A stretch of DNA of 32,994 bases, from positions 382 through 33,375 of IMG/VR virus record IMGVR_UViG_3300030104_001840. One strand, written 5' to 3'. Positions 5,587 through 11,867 of the stretch are shown piece after piece. This DNA comes from a virus. A program made the translations under genes and the position numbers. The stretch's first letter is position 1. Each line of letters starts with the position of its first letter. The notes beneath the pieces are model-generated. The model had not been told where the DNA came from. It ran no database searches and saw only the letters and a program-made list of their open reading frames with translations.

Positions 5587-5958
5587 TTATTTTTTAAATG
5601 TGTCAGCTTCTGAATCAGAAAATATTCCATATTCATAGGCGTTAATTAATTTTAGGGTGAGTCTGTCTTTAAGTCTTTTTTCAGCCATAGCAAAAGGGTA
5701 GGGAGCTTTACAATTATTTGGGGATACTTCACCTGTTGTCCAAGTAGTTGTTTCTCCCATTTTTGCACCACCTAACATTGCTACGTTTTTGTTATCGTCT
5801 CTAAAAACAGTGGGCGTTTCAAATTTTATATTTTCTTGATATGCTATTTTTTCACAGGCATCGTGGGTAATTATCCAAATGTCTTTTCCACCACGTTGTA
5901 AGTTCCAAAAGTCGCTTTCAGTAAGTTTATATTTAGTGGCTATTTCTTTAATTTTCAT
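5587..5958 (-). CDS. phage recombination-associated protein (possible single-strand annealing type)
   Basis: The 123-residue protein contains the segments IWIITHDACEKIA, TTGEVSPNNCK and YPFAMAEKRLKDRLTLKL, then EADTF near the end. The last block, 'AMAEKRxKDRxxLKL', is a recurring feature of phage proteins linked to recombination or replication, and some annealing proteins (Rad52/ERF-like) have comparable helices. I cannot prove an annealing fold from sequence alone. It lies next to an HTH gene and a coiled-coil protein in the early operon, and its start overlaps the HTH gene's stop (ATGA). Confidence 0.45.
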   Translation of the reverse strand: MKIKEIATKYKLTESDFWNLQRGGKDIWIITHDACEKIAYQENIKFETPTVFRDDNKNVAMLGGAKMGETTTWTTGEVSPNNCKAPYPFAMAEKRLKDRLTLKLINAYEYGIFSDSEADTFKK

Positions 5959-6173
5959 AGGTGTTTTTTTAATTCTGTTTGACTAATTCTATATTCATAG
6001 CCAATCATTTTATGTTTAATTTTTCCAGAGTGTAATCTGTTTAAAAGTGTTCTGTAATTAATTCGCATATACTTAGCAGCTTCGTGTGCAGTATACCACC
6101 TTTCAGTGCCAAGTATTTTATGCACTTCTTTCATTAATTCAGACAGTATTTTATTTTTATCTTTTCGTGTCAT
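5955..6173 (-). CDS. excisionase-like helix-turn-helix protein
   Basis: A 72-residue protein with a MerR/excisionase-type (HTH_17-like) domain at about residues 26-72: WYTAHEAAKYMRINYRTLLN followed by RLHSGKIKHKMIGYEYRISQTEL. The wing is 'KIKHKMIGYEYRIS'. Such proteins bind DNA as excisionase (directing the integrase toward excision) or as transcription regulators. Because a tyrosine integrase and arm-type repeats are present, an Xis role is attractive; the gene lies about 1.7 kb from the integrase, not next to it, so a regulator role is equally possible. The motif call is firm, the role is not. Confidence 0.7.
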   Translation of the reverse strand: MTRKDKNKILSELMKEVHKILGTERWYTAHEAAKYMRINYRTLLNRLHSGKIKHKMIGYEYRISQTELKKHL

Positions 6174-6184
6174 AATTATTTAGT

Positions 6185-6490
6185 TTAGCTTAATTCTAAT
6201 TCGTTGCATAATTCTAACCCATACCAATACACTAAGTTTTTTACTAAAGTTTCTGCATTGTCATAGGTTGTTAGTAATTCTCCGAAATGTTCTTTCTCAA
6301 ATTCTTGACATATCCCAATAGCTTCAAAAACTTCTAATCCGTGTTTTTTTAGCCATTGCTCAGCTTGATAATATCCAATTATGTAGTAACCCATATTAAA
6401 AGCGTGATAATGTATTTCATCGTTAGAACCTATATTTTCAATAGTTTCATTTAAATGTTCTGTTAATTCTTCTCTAATTGAATTTTTCAT
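6185..6490 (-). CDS. conserved phage hypothetical protein (101 aa)
   Basis: An acidic, helical protein with a distinctive centre (FNMGYYIIGYYQAEQWLKKHG) and aromatic-rich C-terminus (LVKNLVYWYGLELCNEL). I recall similar short proteins in early regions of many phages, without a known function. The acidity and size would fit a protein that binds or mimics nucleic acid or inhibits a host enzyme, but I see no decisive motif. It begins after a leader ACCCACTAAAA nearly identical to that before the genes at 1570 and 6727. Confidence 0.6.
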   Translation of the reverse strand: MKNSIREELTEHLNETIENIGSNDEIHYHAFNMGYYIIGYYQAEQWLKKHGLEVFEAIGICQEFEKEHFGELLTTYDNAETLVKNLVYWYGLELCNELELS

Positions 6491-6511
6491 TTTTTAAATT
6501 TTAGTGGGTTA

Positions 6512-6727
6512 TTAAAGATTGAGGTTTATGTATTTTTTTACATCTTGAGCAACGTGTTTAGTTCCTCTAATTTCAATGTCAAAATAGCCTTCTACTTGAT
6601 TAGTAACATTACCTAAAAAATTACTTTTATTATTTGCTATTTCCATTAATAACATTAAAGCATTACCGTATTCAGGCACTCTAATTCTGACAGGGTTTAA
6701 TTTTACTTCAGCTTGAAAAGTTTTCAT
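6512..6727 (-). CDS. hypothetical protein (71 aa)
   Basis: I do not recognise this family. The short sequence suggests alternating strands and helices (FQAEVKLNPVRIRVPEY, ALMLLMEIANN, YFDIEIRGTKHV). It is the second gene of the early operon and starts right after the HTH-like gene with the repeated leader AACCCACTAAAACAAAAACAATG. Early position suggests a regulatory or host-takeover job, but nothing specific is visible. Confidence 0.55.
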   Translation of the reverse strand: MKTFQAEVKLNPVRIRVPEYGNALMLLMEIANNKSNFLGNVTNQVEGYFDIEIRGTKHVAQDVKKYINLNL

Positions 6728-6737
6728 TGTTTTTGTT

Positions 6738-6947
6738 TTAGTGGGTTATTAATTGTTCTTGTTTTAAGTGGTTTTGTAAGTCGTCAACAACTATATTTTG
6801 ATATTTATCTGGTATTCTGCAAAAATTGCTGAACCAGTTACATTGAATAGATGTTGGACTTTTACCTAACTTTTCAGCTAGATGGATTATAAATCGTTTT
6901 TTGTCTTTTAACTTTTTATAATCACTTTGAATTTTGTTGTTATACAT
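6738..6947 (-). CDS. first gene of the leftward early operon, possible Cro-like DNA-binding protein
   Basis: This 69-residue protein sits directly opposite the repressor, where Cro lies in lambdoid phages. Its middle (FIIHLAEKLGKSPTSIQCNWFS) can be read as helix-turn-helix with the recognition helix near 'SPTSIQCNWF', followed by a short helical tail. No strong family match is evident, so the DNA-binding call is mainly contextual. A TATATTTG promoter box lies 23-30 bases before its start codon. If correct, it would compete with the repressor for operators in the spacer between them. Confidence 0.5.
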   Translation of the reverse strand: MYNNKIQSDYKKLKDKKRFIIHLAEKLGKSPTSIQCNWFSNFCRIPDKYQNIVVDDLQNHLKQEQLITH

Positions 6948-7132
6948 CTTTTATCTATTTAATTTTAAACAAATATATATTAAAATTATTAAAAATAAAA
7001 ATATTATTAAAAAAATAATTAAAAAAAGATAGATATGTGAATAAAATTGTTAGAAAAAAACAGTATAAAAATTAGATATTAAATAAATATTTAACGTATT
7101 TTGCTGAAAATCAAACACTAAACAAACAACAA
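6948..7132. promoter_or_regulatory. divergent regulatory region between repressor and early operon
   Basis: This 185-bp AT-rich spacer separates the two opposing transcripts. It contains repeated ATTATTAAAAA elements near 6986-7020, AAATA/TATTT inverted units near 7079-7093, and no open frame. A leftward -7 box (6970-6977) is clear. For the rightward repressor, TATTTTG at 7097-7103 is a weak match 30 bases before its ATG. Operators for the repressor should lie here. The exact sites cannot be picked by eye because the base composition is so biased. Confidence 0.55.
6970..6977 (-). promoter_or_regulatory. early leftward promoter, -7 box TATATTTG
   Basis: On the minus strand TATATTTG matches the Bacteroidota -7 consensus TAnnTTTG. 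The -33 region 20 bases upstream (7001-6998) reads TTTT, one off from TTTG. The initiation codon of the first early gene (6947) lies 22 bases beyond the box. This would drive the whole early operon leftward. Confidence 0.6.
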
Positions 7133-7666
7133 ATGAAACACCCATCTGAAAGGCTAGAGGAGTTGATTTATGCTTTAGGCCATAATCTAAATTCTTTTTC
7201 TATGGAATGTGGATATATAAACTCAACTACTATTTGGTCAATAATTGCTAAAAAGAAAAAACCAACTACCCCAACTTTAAATAAAATTTGCAAAGCATTT
7301 CCAAACGTAAACAGGCGCTGGATAATTTCAGGAAATGAATCAATGTTTATTAATAAGCCAATTCATAACAGCGAGGAATTAACTATTACAGCCAAGCAAG
7401 TGATTGATAAATTGCTTCCTATAATACCAAACCCAGAACTTATTGAGATAGCAACAAAAACAATGCAAGATTTTGTTGATAATTATAATCACGTAAAAGA
7501 ATTTGTACAAGATTTTGAAGCTACTTGGAAACATTCTTTAAATGAACTAGAAGAAGTAAAAAAAGATATTAAAAACATTAATGCCAAAATAACAACGATG
7601 CAACTTGTTACGGGTTATGAAGCAATTAAAAAAGAACAAAAAGAAAAAAATGGAAACGGGCACTAA
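7133..7666 (+). CDS. CI-like phage repressor (HTH plus coiled coil, no protease domain)
   Basis: This 177-residue protein is one of only two plus-strand genes. The N-terminus (RLEELIYALGHNLNSFSMECG ... TIWSIIAKKKKPTTPTLNKICKAFP, about residues 7-57) is a Cro/CI-type helix-turn-helix. The stretch NVNRRWIISGNESMF is typical just after this domain in Bacteroidota repressors. The remaining part is helical with a coiled coil (about 118-165). There is no LexA-like S24 peptidase domain with its Ala-Gly cleavage site, so induction would not be by RecA-stimulated self-cleavage. It should maintain lysogeny by repressing the early promoter. Confidence 0.75.
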   Translation: MKHPSERLEELIYALGHNLNSFSMECGYINSTTIWSIIAKKKKPTTPTLNKICKAFPNVNRRWIISGNESMFINKPIHNSEELTITAKQVIDKLLPIIPNPELIEIATKTMQDFVDNYNHVKEFVQDFEATWKHSLNELEEVKKDIKNINAKITTMQLVTGYEAIKKEQKEKNGNGH

Positions 7667-7700
7667 AACAAAGTCCTTTTTTAATAATTTTATTTTGAAA

Positions 7701-7714
7701 GTATTTATGAATAC
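7701..7714. promoter_or_regulatory. inverted repeat after the repressor gene
   Basis: GTATT and AATAC form 5-bp arms around TATG. A further ATACTT (7729-7734) faces AAGTAT (7699-7704). There is no T-run typical of a terminator directly behind it. It lies upstream of the small gene 7752-7901 and might be an operator or a weak RNA structure. Low confidence. Confidence 0.25.
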
Positions 7715-7751
7715 ATAAAAAATTTACATACTTAATTGCTATATTGTGCTT

Positions 7752-7901
7752 ATGAAAGATTTATATAAATATGGATTATACATTGATGAATGTGCCGACA
7801 CTTTAACAGGGGATGAATTAGCTTACCATTTGGAAAATTTAAAAAATATGTACTATAATGAATGTAAATCTAGCATTAAAATTCTTTCTAGGCAAATATA
7901 G
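7752..7901 (+). CDS. small acidic protein converging on the integrase gene (49 aa)
   Basis: This 49-residue frame starts at an ATG at 7752, 86 bases after the repressor stop. It reads KDLYKYGLYIDECADTLTGDELAY in its first half, with a helix-like second half and two Cys. I do not recognise it. It is codirectional with the repressor and its last 14 bases overlap the integrase 3' end from the opposite strand. Co-expression with the repressor in lysogens is plausible, for example as an immunity or anti-phage function, but this is inference only. The sequence looks coding rather than random, with Glu/Asp/Leu-rich helices. Confidence 0.45.
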   Translation: MKDLYKYGLYIDECADTLTGDELAYHLENLKNMYYNECKSSIKILSRQI

Positions 7902-9084
7902 AATTTACAAAACCTTCTAATAATTCAGCATTAAATTTTTTATACGTTTTTAAAGTTTTTACATCCTTTATTGCACATATATTCATTATGATATGGTCAG
8001 GCACACCGCTTTCAGCAGCTAAAGTTATAAATGTACGCCTAGCAGTATGAGAACCAACGCAATTGTAAAAAGGTTTTATGCTTTCAATCTTTTTATTTCC
8101 TAAATAAGTTATTTTGGTTACATCTTCCGTAAAACCAGCTAATTGACAAACCTTTTTTATATTCTGATTAAACTTTTGGTTACTTACTTTTGGCAAACGC
8201 CAACCCCATTTATTTAATAATATTTCTAATTTATTGCTAATTGGTATATATGCCTTTTGGTCTGTTTTTTCTTGTCTTTTTTCTATTCTATTATTAAATA
8301 CATCAGCTTTTTTAAACACAGAGTAATCGCTAAATCGTTGCCCTGAATAAATACCTATTAAAAATAAATCCCTGTACTTATCTAACGTTTTATTAAGTTC
8401 TAAATTTTCTAGTATTTTAACTTTTTCTTTAGTTAAATGTATATGGTCTGCTTCACGATTTACAACAGTTACTTTTTTATAACTATCATCTATATTTAAA
8501 CCCATTTCTAAACACCATTTTAAGAACGTTTTAAGGAAGCCAATTGTTCTTCCTAATGATATGTCCGTTAATTGATAATCACCCCTCAAAAACGCTATAA
8601 AATCAATCATAAATTCCTTGTTAACATCACTAACTTTCAATTTAGAATTATAAGCAATTAATTTATCTTTTAAATTTTTGTATTTATATATAGTTTTTTT
8701 GCTGTTTTTAGCTTGTTTTTCCTTGTTTTTAATAAAATATTGTAATTCATCAATTAATGTTTCTCTTTTTGTTTCTGTATTTTTAAAATAATTATCCAAC
8801 CTTTTTTTAAGTTCATACCTAGTTACTTTTAACCCCTCTAGCTCAATATCTCTAATAATTAAATGCAGTTGATTAACGTATTTATTTAATTGGTTGGTGA
8901 TTTGCTTTAATTCAAAACCAGCACCACCAGCTTTAACAATAGGCATACGGTTTTTTTTATTCCAATTTTTGCTTTCAATTGAAATTCCTGTAGAATAAAC
9001 AAATATTTTCTTCTCTGCTTTTAAATAATAGCGTATTCTTATAGCAGATTTTGTTTTGTTAGGTGTATCTAAAAAAAAGTACAT
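7888..9084 (-). CDS. int: tyrosine integrase
   Basis: This 398-residue protein has an N-terminal arm-binding region (1-50), a SAM-like core-binding domain (about 105-200) and a C-terminal catalytic domain. Visible active-site residues are Arg250 (YSGQRFSD), a likely Lys273, His346-x-x-Arg349 (GSHTARRTF) and the nucleophile Tyr381 (VKTLKTYKK). The usual His/Trp between the HxxR box and Tyr appears to be Ile372 (ICAIKD, where relatives have GHKD), an unusual substitution. It integrates the phage genome at attB; the adjacent attP carries a tRNA 3' end. Its start codon sits inside a direct repeat, suggesting self-regulation by integrase or Xis binding. Confidence 0.9.
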   Translation of the reverse strand: MYFFLDTPNKTKSAIRIRYYLKAEKKIFVYSTGISIESKNWNKKNRMPIVKAGGAGFELKQITNQLNKYVNQLHLIIRDIELEGLKVTRYELKKRLDNYFKNTETKRETLIDELQYFIKNKEKQAKNSKKTIYKYKNLKDKLIAYNSKLKVSDVNKEFMIDFIAFLRGDYQLTDISLGRTIGFLKTFLKWCLEMGLNIDDSYKKVTVVNREADHIHLTKEKVKILENLELNKTLDKYRDLFLIGIYSGQRFSDYSVFKKADVFNNRIEKRQEKTDQKAYIPISNKLEILLNKWGWRLPKVSNQKFNQNIKKVCQLAGFTEDVTKITYLGNKKIESIKPFYNCVGSHTARRTFITLAAESGVPDHIIMNICAIKDVKTLKTYKKFNAELLEGFVNSIFA

Positions 9085-9106
9085 TCCGTACAGTATTCCG
9101 TACAGT
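9083..9106. repeat. tandem pair of ATTCCGTACAGT at the integrase start
   Basis: Two exact 12-bp copies lie head to tail (9083-9094, 9095-9106). A third copy, ATTCCGTACACT with one change, is at 9291-9302 on the other side of the tRNA-like core. The placement on both attP arms suggests integrase or excisionase binding sites. The int start codon is formed inside the first copy, so binding here could also shut off int transcription or translation. Confidence 0.6.
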
Positions 9107-9131
9107 TTTTATTACATCAAACTGCACTGTG

Positions 9132-9213
9132 AGTGTAAAATTTCTATAATATTAATGAAAATAATCTGTAAATAACAGTGAAAACTACACTAAGAGTGTA
9201 AAACAGTGTAAAA
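9132..9213. repeat. AGTGTAAAA repeats in the integrase-side attP arm
   Basis: AGTGTAAAA occurs at 9132-9140, 9195-9203 and 9205-9213, with a partial copy CAGTGAAAAC near 9176. All lie between the integrase start and the tRNA-like core. Such short repeats on one arm are characteristic of arm-type integrase sites. Function is inferred from position. Confidence 0.5.
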
Positions 9214-9215
9214 AA

Positions 9216-9240
9216 GTTCAAGTCCCGTCCGGTCCGCAAC
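9216..9240 (+). other. attP: attP core matching a tRNA 3' end
   Basis: The sequence from 9216 begins GTTCAAGTCCC and continues to GTCCGCAAC. This reads as T-loop TTCAAGT, 3' T-stem CCCGT, acceptor strand CCGGTCC and discriminator G. The 5' half of the tRNA is absent, since the bases before TTCAAGT are A-rich and cannot pair. This is the usual result when a phage integrates into the 3' end of a tRNA gene and restores it. GC content is far above the surrounding sequence, which supports a host-derived segment. Confidence 0.75.
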
Positions 9241-9244
9241 CTTT

Positions 9245-9288
9245 AGCTATAACTATTTAATTTCTAGATAGTTATAGCTTTTTTATTT
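9245..9288 (+). terminator. intrinsic terminator directly after the tRNA-like core
   Basis: AGCTATAACTAT (9245-9256) and ATAGTTATAGCT (9268-9279) form a perfect 12-bp stem with an 11-base loop, followed by TTTTT and a further TTTT. Polarity is rightward. After integration it would end transcripts of the restored tRNA gene and keep them from running antisense into the phage late operon. Confidence 0.8.
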
Positions 9289-9344
9289 TGATTCCGTACA
9301 CTATACAGTACAGTTTTGCATTTTTCTATATAAAAAAAGCGGGG

Positions 9345-9412
9345 CAGTTGCGGGGCAGTTGTGGGGCAATTGACTACAGTTGCTTACAGTTGCTAACAGT
9401 TGCTAACAGTTG
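9345..9412. repeat. seven CAGTTG elements phased at 10-11 bp
   Basis: CAGTTG starts at 9345, 9356, 9377, 9387, 9397 and 9407, with CAATTG at 9367. Spacings are 11, 11, 10, 10, 10 and 10 bp, one DNA turn each, so all sites face the same side of the helix. The first three spacers are GGGG-rich and the later ones are CTTA or CTAA. ATATAAAAAAA stretches flank the array on both sides. It lies in the attP arm opposite the integrase and may bind Int, Xis or an accessory protein as a row; a replication iteron role is also possible. Confidence 0.7.
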
Positions 9413-9510
9413 CTTCCATATAAAAAAAACTGGGACAAAACGGGGATGTGCAGGGATGTTTAATTGTATAGGCAAAAAAAATTACATTTTTAGGTAGCAA
9501 AAAGTAGCAA

Positions 9511-10266
9511 CTATAAATCCATCATACAATTAATAGCAGTTTTACCGCCAATTATAACAGCACAACCAACTGCTGGTTTTTTTCCAGATTTAGCATAAGC
9601 CATAGCATAAGAACTAAAGTCAATTCCGCAGCCAACCTGAGTTCCAAAAATTTTAAAACGTCTTCCAACTGTGTATTCTGTGTAAGCCTGTGTATGTAAA
9701 TGCCCTTGTACTGTGCTTTGCATATCTGCTTTAGATTTAGTTCTAGCAGTTCCAGCTTCTCCGTGAATGTATTGTACATTATCATATTCAATACGTTCTA
9801 TAAAACGCCAATTAGGAACTTCCAAAACATCTTTGTAGGCTTTTATCCATTTAGTAGGTATTGATGAAGTTTGTGCTTTACGCATAATCATTCTATCGTG
9901 GTTACCAATTATTACGTCTGCTTTTGGAAAAGATTTATAATACCTTTTTAATCTATTTATAGCTAAATCTAATTCATCAGCCCCACCCATTCCATCAGCA
10001 TCTGTTTCGTGGTAGCTACTGTAATGGTTATCTATGACATCTCCTATAAAAATTACTTGGTTACAATTCCATTTTTGGTAAGTATCTACGCAATGTTGGT
10101 GGTATTCGTCTAAGTCAAAGGGGGTATGTAAATCTCCAATAACTAAAATACGCCTTTCAGTAGGTTTTTTATTTTCCCTATAATTATAAATTAATTCGTA
10201 TTCTTCTTCATTCAGCCTAACCTTTGGGTTTCCTGAATCTGAATACCTTTCTTGAAATGATTTCAT
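9511..10266 (-). CDS. calcineurin-like metallophosphoesterase
   Basis: This 251-residue enzyme has the full set of two-metal motifs: GDLH (44-47), GDVID (75-79), GNHD (121-124), His168 and GHLH (188-191). It should hydrolyse phosphomono- or diesters, possibly nucleic acid ends or cyclic nucleotides. It is the last gene of the late operon, directly after the holin-like gene (ATGA overlap). Some phages carry such phosphoesterases for DNA processing or to degrade host signalling nucleotides; the substrate cannot be read here. No signal peptide is seen, so it probably works in the cytoplasm. Confidence 0.85.
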   Translation of the reverse strand: MKSFQERYSDSGNPKVRLNEEEYELIYNYRENKKPTERRILVIGDLHTPFDLDEYHQHCVDTYQKWNCNQVIFIGDVIDNHYSSYHETDADGMGGADELDLAINRLKRYYKSFPKADVIIGNHDRMIMRKAQTSSIPTKWIKAYKDVLEVPNWRFIERIEYDNVQYIHGEAGTARTKSKADMQSTVQGHLHTQAYTEYTVGRRFKIFGTQVGCGIDFSSYAMAYAKSGKKPAVGCAVIIGGKTAINCMMDL

Positions 10267-10709
10267 TCTTTGTTTTTGGCGATACTTCCAAAATAGTAAC
10301 CCACTATGCTCAAAACTATCCCTTCCACTATTCCAGTTGTATGAATCATTAACTCACTGTTATGTTCTGGTACTGTAATAAATACTATTGCATAAATCAG
10401 AAATATAAAACTTCCTAACCCTATTATGCCTGTAGCATTCATCATCCAATCAGTAGCTCCAGTTTTAACTATTTCAACTTCTCTTTTTCTCGCTGAATTT
10501 CTGTCTTCTACTTCTTGTTTGTATGTTTCTACAGCCTGTTCGTGTAGCATTTGTTTAGTGGCTGGGTCAATAGTTTCATCTTTGTCAATTAAGTTTTTGA
10601 CCACACCCATTACCCCCTGTTCAGGTAAAACATCGCCAACAAAATCTAAAATTTTAGGAGCAACAGTACTAAGCGTTTTTCCTAGTTTTGTTTCTTTTAG
10701 CTTTTTCAT
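10263..10709 (-). CDS. holin-like membrane protein
   Basis: The protein has 148 residues. The N-terminal half is soluble and charged, with a helical segment (MLHEQAVETYKQEVEDRNSA). The C-terminal half carries hydrophobic stretches (about 92-113, IGLGSFIFLIYAIVFITV, and 122-141, HTTGIVEGIVLSIVGYYFGS). This architecture and its place between amidase and phosphoesterase match holins of the '3TM-like' type in other phages. It would open the inner membrane so the amidase can reach the wall. Its start lies 41 bases inside the amidase gene, in another frame. The membrane topology is clear; calling it a holin is by context and similarity. Confidence 0.7.
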   Translation of the reverse strand: MKKLKETKLGKTLSTVAPKILDFVGDVLPEQGVMGVVKNLIDKDETIDPATKQMLHEQAVETYKQEVEDRNSARKREVEIVKTGATDWMMNATGIIGLGSFIFLIYAIVFITVPEHNSELMIHTTGIVEGIVLSIVGYYFGSIAKNKE

Positions 10710-11190
10710 CTTTACCAGCTTTGCTTAATGGTTTAAAATTCTTTGGTTGAAATTCAGCATACTCAATCTCGGCATCAAAACACGGACACATTTTCATAAA
10801 TTCGTGCTTCTCAACCCCATCTCCGTCTTTATCTATGCTAAAATCCCTATGCCCGTGAATTGTTGCCTTTGGGTATAAACCTTTTAATCTTTTTATTAAC
10901 TCAACCATTAATTCTTTTTGAGTTTCTGTCCTTGTGTCTTTTGGTTTTCCGTTACTATCTAACCCCCCAACGTAAGCAATTGCAATAGCATTAGTATTTC
11001 TTCCTTTAACACTAGCTGGACTTCTAAAATCTGGGCGACCTTCTGCCATTTTATTAAGCATACATATATAATGGTAACCCACGTCTGACCAACCACGTTT
11101 TAAATGCCATCTTCTAATAGTATTTACATCAATATTTTGCCCTTCTCTAGTGGCTGTGCAATGAATGTGTATTTCTTTAATTTCTCTCAT
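10669..11190 (-). CDS. N-acetylmuramoyl-L-alanine amidase (endolysin)
   Basis: This 173-residue enzyme belongs to the amidase_2 / T7-lysozyme family. Visible features are IHIHCTAT with zinc ligand His10, WHLKRGWSDVGYHY, HGHRD with His114, and CPCFD with Cys135 as third ligand. It cuts the amide bond between N-acetylmuramic acid and the stem peptide. There is no signal peptide, so it depends on the holin. I chose the ATG at 11190, after the purine-rich AGAAGAAAAAAAG, because the preceding 12 codons would lie inside the upstream gene and precede the conserved strand. The Lys/Arg-rich tail overlaps the holin gene. Confidence 0.9.
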   Translation of the reverse strand: MREIKEIHIHCTATREGQNIDVNTIRRWHLKRGWSDVGYHYICMLNKMAEGRPDFRSPASVKGRNTNAIAIAYVGGLDSNGKPKDTRTETQKELMVELIKRLKGLYPKATIHGHRDFSIDKDGDGVEKHEFMKMCPCFDAEIEYAEFQPKNFKPLSKAGKDEKAKRNKTRKNA

Positions 11191-11473
11191 CTTTTTTTCT
11201 TCTAGTTTGTACTCTGCGTTTAGCATTAGTAATCAACTTCTCTTCCATTCTTGCAACCTTTACTAATAGTTGGGTATTTTCTTCAATAAGTTTTTGAATC
11301 TTTGTTTCTAACTGCTCTATTTTATCAGTTAAATTTTTAATCTGTTCTGTATATAGGCTATCTTTCCTTTCACCTTTTTGTGCTGAAATATCTATTTTCT
11401 TTTTCCAGATATTCCAAATTTCTTTTAATCCCAATGCGGAGATTAACCCTATTAATACTGTGTGGTCATCCAT
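11177..11473 (-). CDS. membrane-anchored coiled-coil protein of the lysis module
   Basis: This 98-residue protein starts with a short hydrophobic stretch (HTVLIGLISALGLKEIWNIW, about 4-23). It continues into a long heptad coiled coil (about 45-85, LTDKIEQLETKIQKLIEENTQL) and ends in a basic tail. Position directly before the amidase suggests a lysis accessory such as an inner-membrane spanin-like or holin-related protein. This is inference, since no spanin lipobox is visible. I chose the ATG at 11473, after the stop of the small basic gene. An in-frame GTG at 11497 would overlap that gene. Confidence 0.55.
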   Translation of the reverse strand: MDDHTVLIGLISALGLKEIWNIWKKKIDISAQKGERKDSLYTEQIKNLTDKIEQLETKIQKLIEENTQLLVKVARMEEKLITNAKRRVQTRRKKDERN

Positions 11474-11480
11474 TTCTATA

Positions 11481-11600
11481 TTATTTACCTTGTCCACGAT
11501 AGACTTTTTTATATCCTACTTGTCCTTTAGATGCGTTCTTACTATGCACACCTTTACGCCTTTTTCTTGGTTTATCCATCTTAGCTACTAAAGTTCTCAT
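11481..11600 (-). CDS. small basic conserved phage protein (39 aa)
   Basis: The 39-residue frame contains MDKPRKRRKGVHSKNASKG followed by YKKVYRGQGK. Basic peptides with this 'KxRRKGVHSK ... KKYRGQGK' pattern recur next to structural or lysis genes in Bacteroidota phages. I recognise the pattern but know of no function. Its ATG overlaps the preceding stop (ATGA at 11597-11600). An internal ATG seven codons later would give a 32-residue form. The strong positive charge suggests binding to nucleic acid or to the virion. Confidence 0.6.
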   Translation of the reverse strand: MRTLVAKMDKPRKRRKGVHSKNASKGQVGYKKVYRGQGK

Positions 11601-11848
11601 TCTTCAGGTAGTGGCTCTGTCCAAGCTGATGTTGCTAATAAAGCAAGTGCTTCTGTTTGTGTCATAACACTTCCTACAATAGGTAAACTAGAATCTGTTA
11701 TAAAACTTGGTTCAACCCTGTAAGAAAGTAAGCATTCTGTATTAGCTAAATTTCTTCTTACTGATTGTGCAGAAGATTGATTTACCTGAGAAAAAAGCAC
11801 CTTGTCAGTATTGCTTAAATCTATTACTATGTATTTTCTATCACTCAT
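11597..11848 (-). CDS. hypothetical protein following the fibre genes (83 aa)
   Basis: This small acidic protein begins with beta strands (RKYIVIDLSNTDKVLFSQV) and ends ALLATSAWTEPLPEE. I do not recognise a family. Small proteins just after fibre genes can be fibre chaperones or minor tail components, which would fit its length and place. It starts 19 bases after the fibre stop behind an AAATAAATAAAA leader. Function not assigned. Confidence 0.55.
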   Translation of the reverse strand: MSDRKYIVIDLSNTDKVLFSQVNQSSAQSVRRNLANTECLLSYRVEPSFITDSSLPIVGSVMTQTEALALLATSAWTEPLPEE

Positions 11849-11867
11849 TTTTATTTATTTAATATTA

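Larger units (their letters stand above)
9085..9510. other. non-coding attP region (426 bp)
   Basis: This is the only gene-free stretch over 300 bp. It holds, from left to right: ATTCCGTACAGT repeats, AGTGTAAAA repeats, the tRNA-like core, the intrinsic terminator, a third ATTCCGTACA copy, the phased CAGTTG array, and a GGGATGT pair near 9443-9460. GTAGCA occurs twice (9494 and 9505 region) just beyond the late operon stop. No credible reading frame is present on either strand. The layout is that of an attP with two arms around a core. Confidence 0.7.

Noticed and set aside
9200-9240. Complete tRNA gene
   Set aside because: Only the T-loop and the 3' T-stem and acceptor strand are present. 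The preceding bases are A-rich and cannot form the other arms.
9345-9412. CRISPR-like array
   Set aside because: Units of 10-11 bp without unique spacers of 25-40 bp cannot be CRISPR. They are phased binding sites.
9288-9497. 69-codon plus-strand frame with several Cys in the attP region
   Set aside because: The frame is made of the CAGTTG array and A-runs. Repeats and core sites explain the sequence better than coding.
9552-9791. 79-codon minus-strand frame inside the phosphoesterase gene
   Set aside because: It is an alternative frame of a gene with all catalytic motifs intact; no coupling or start context supports it.
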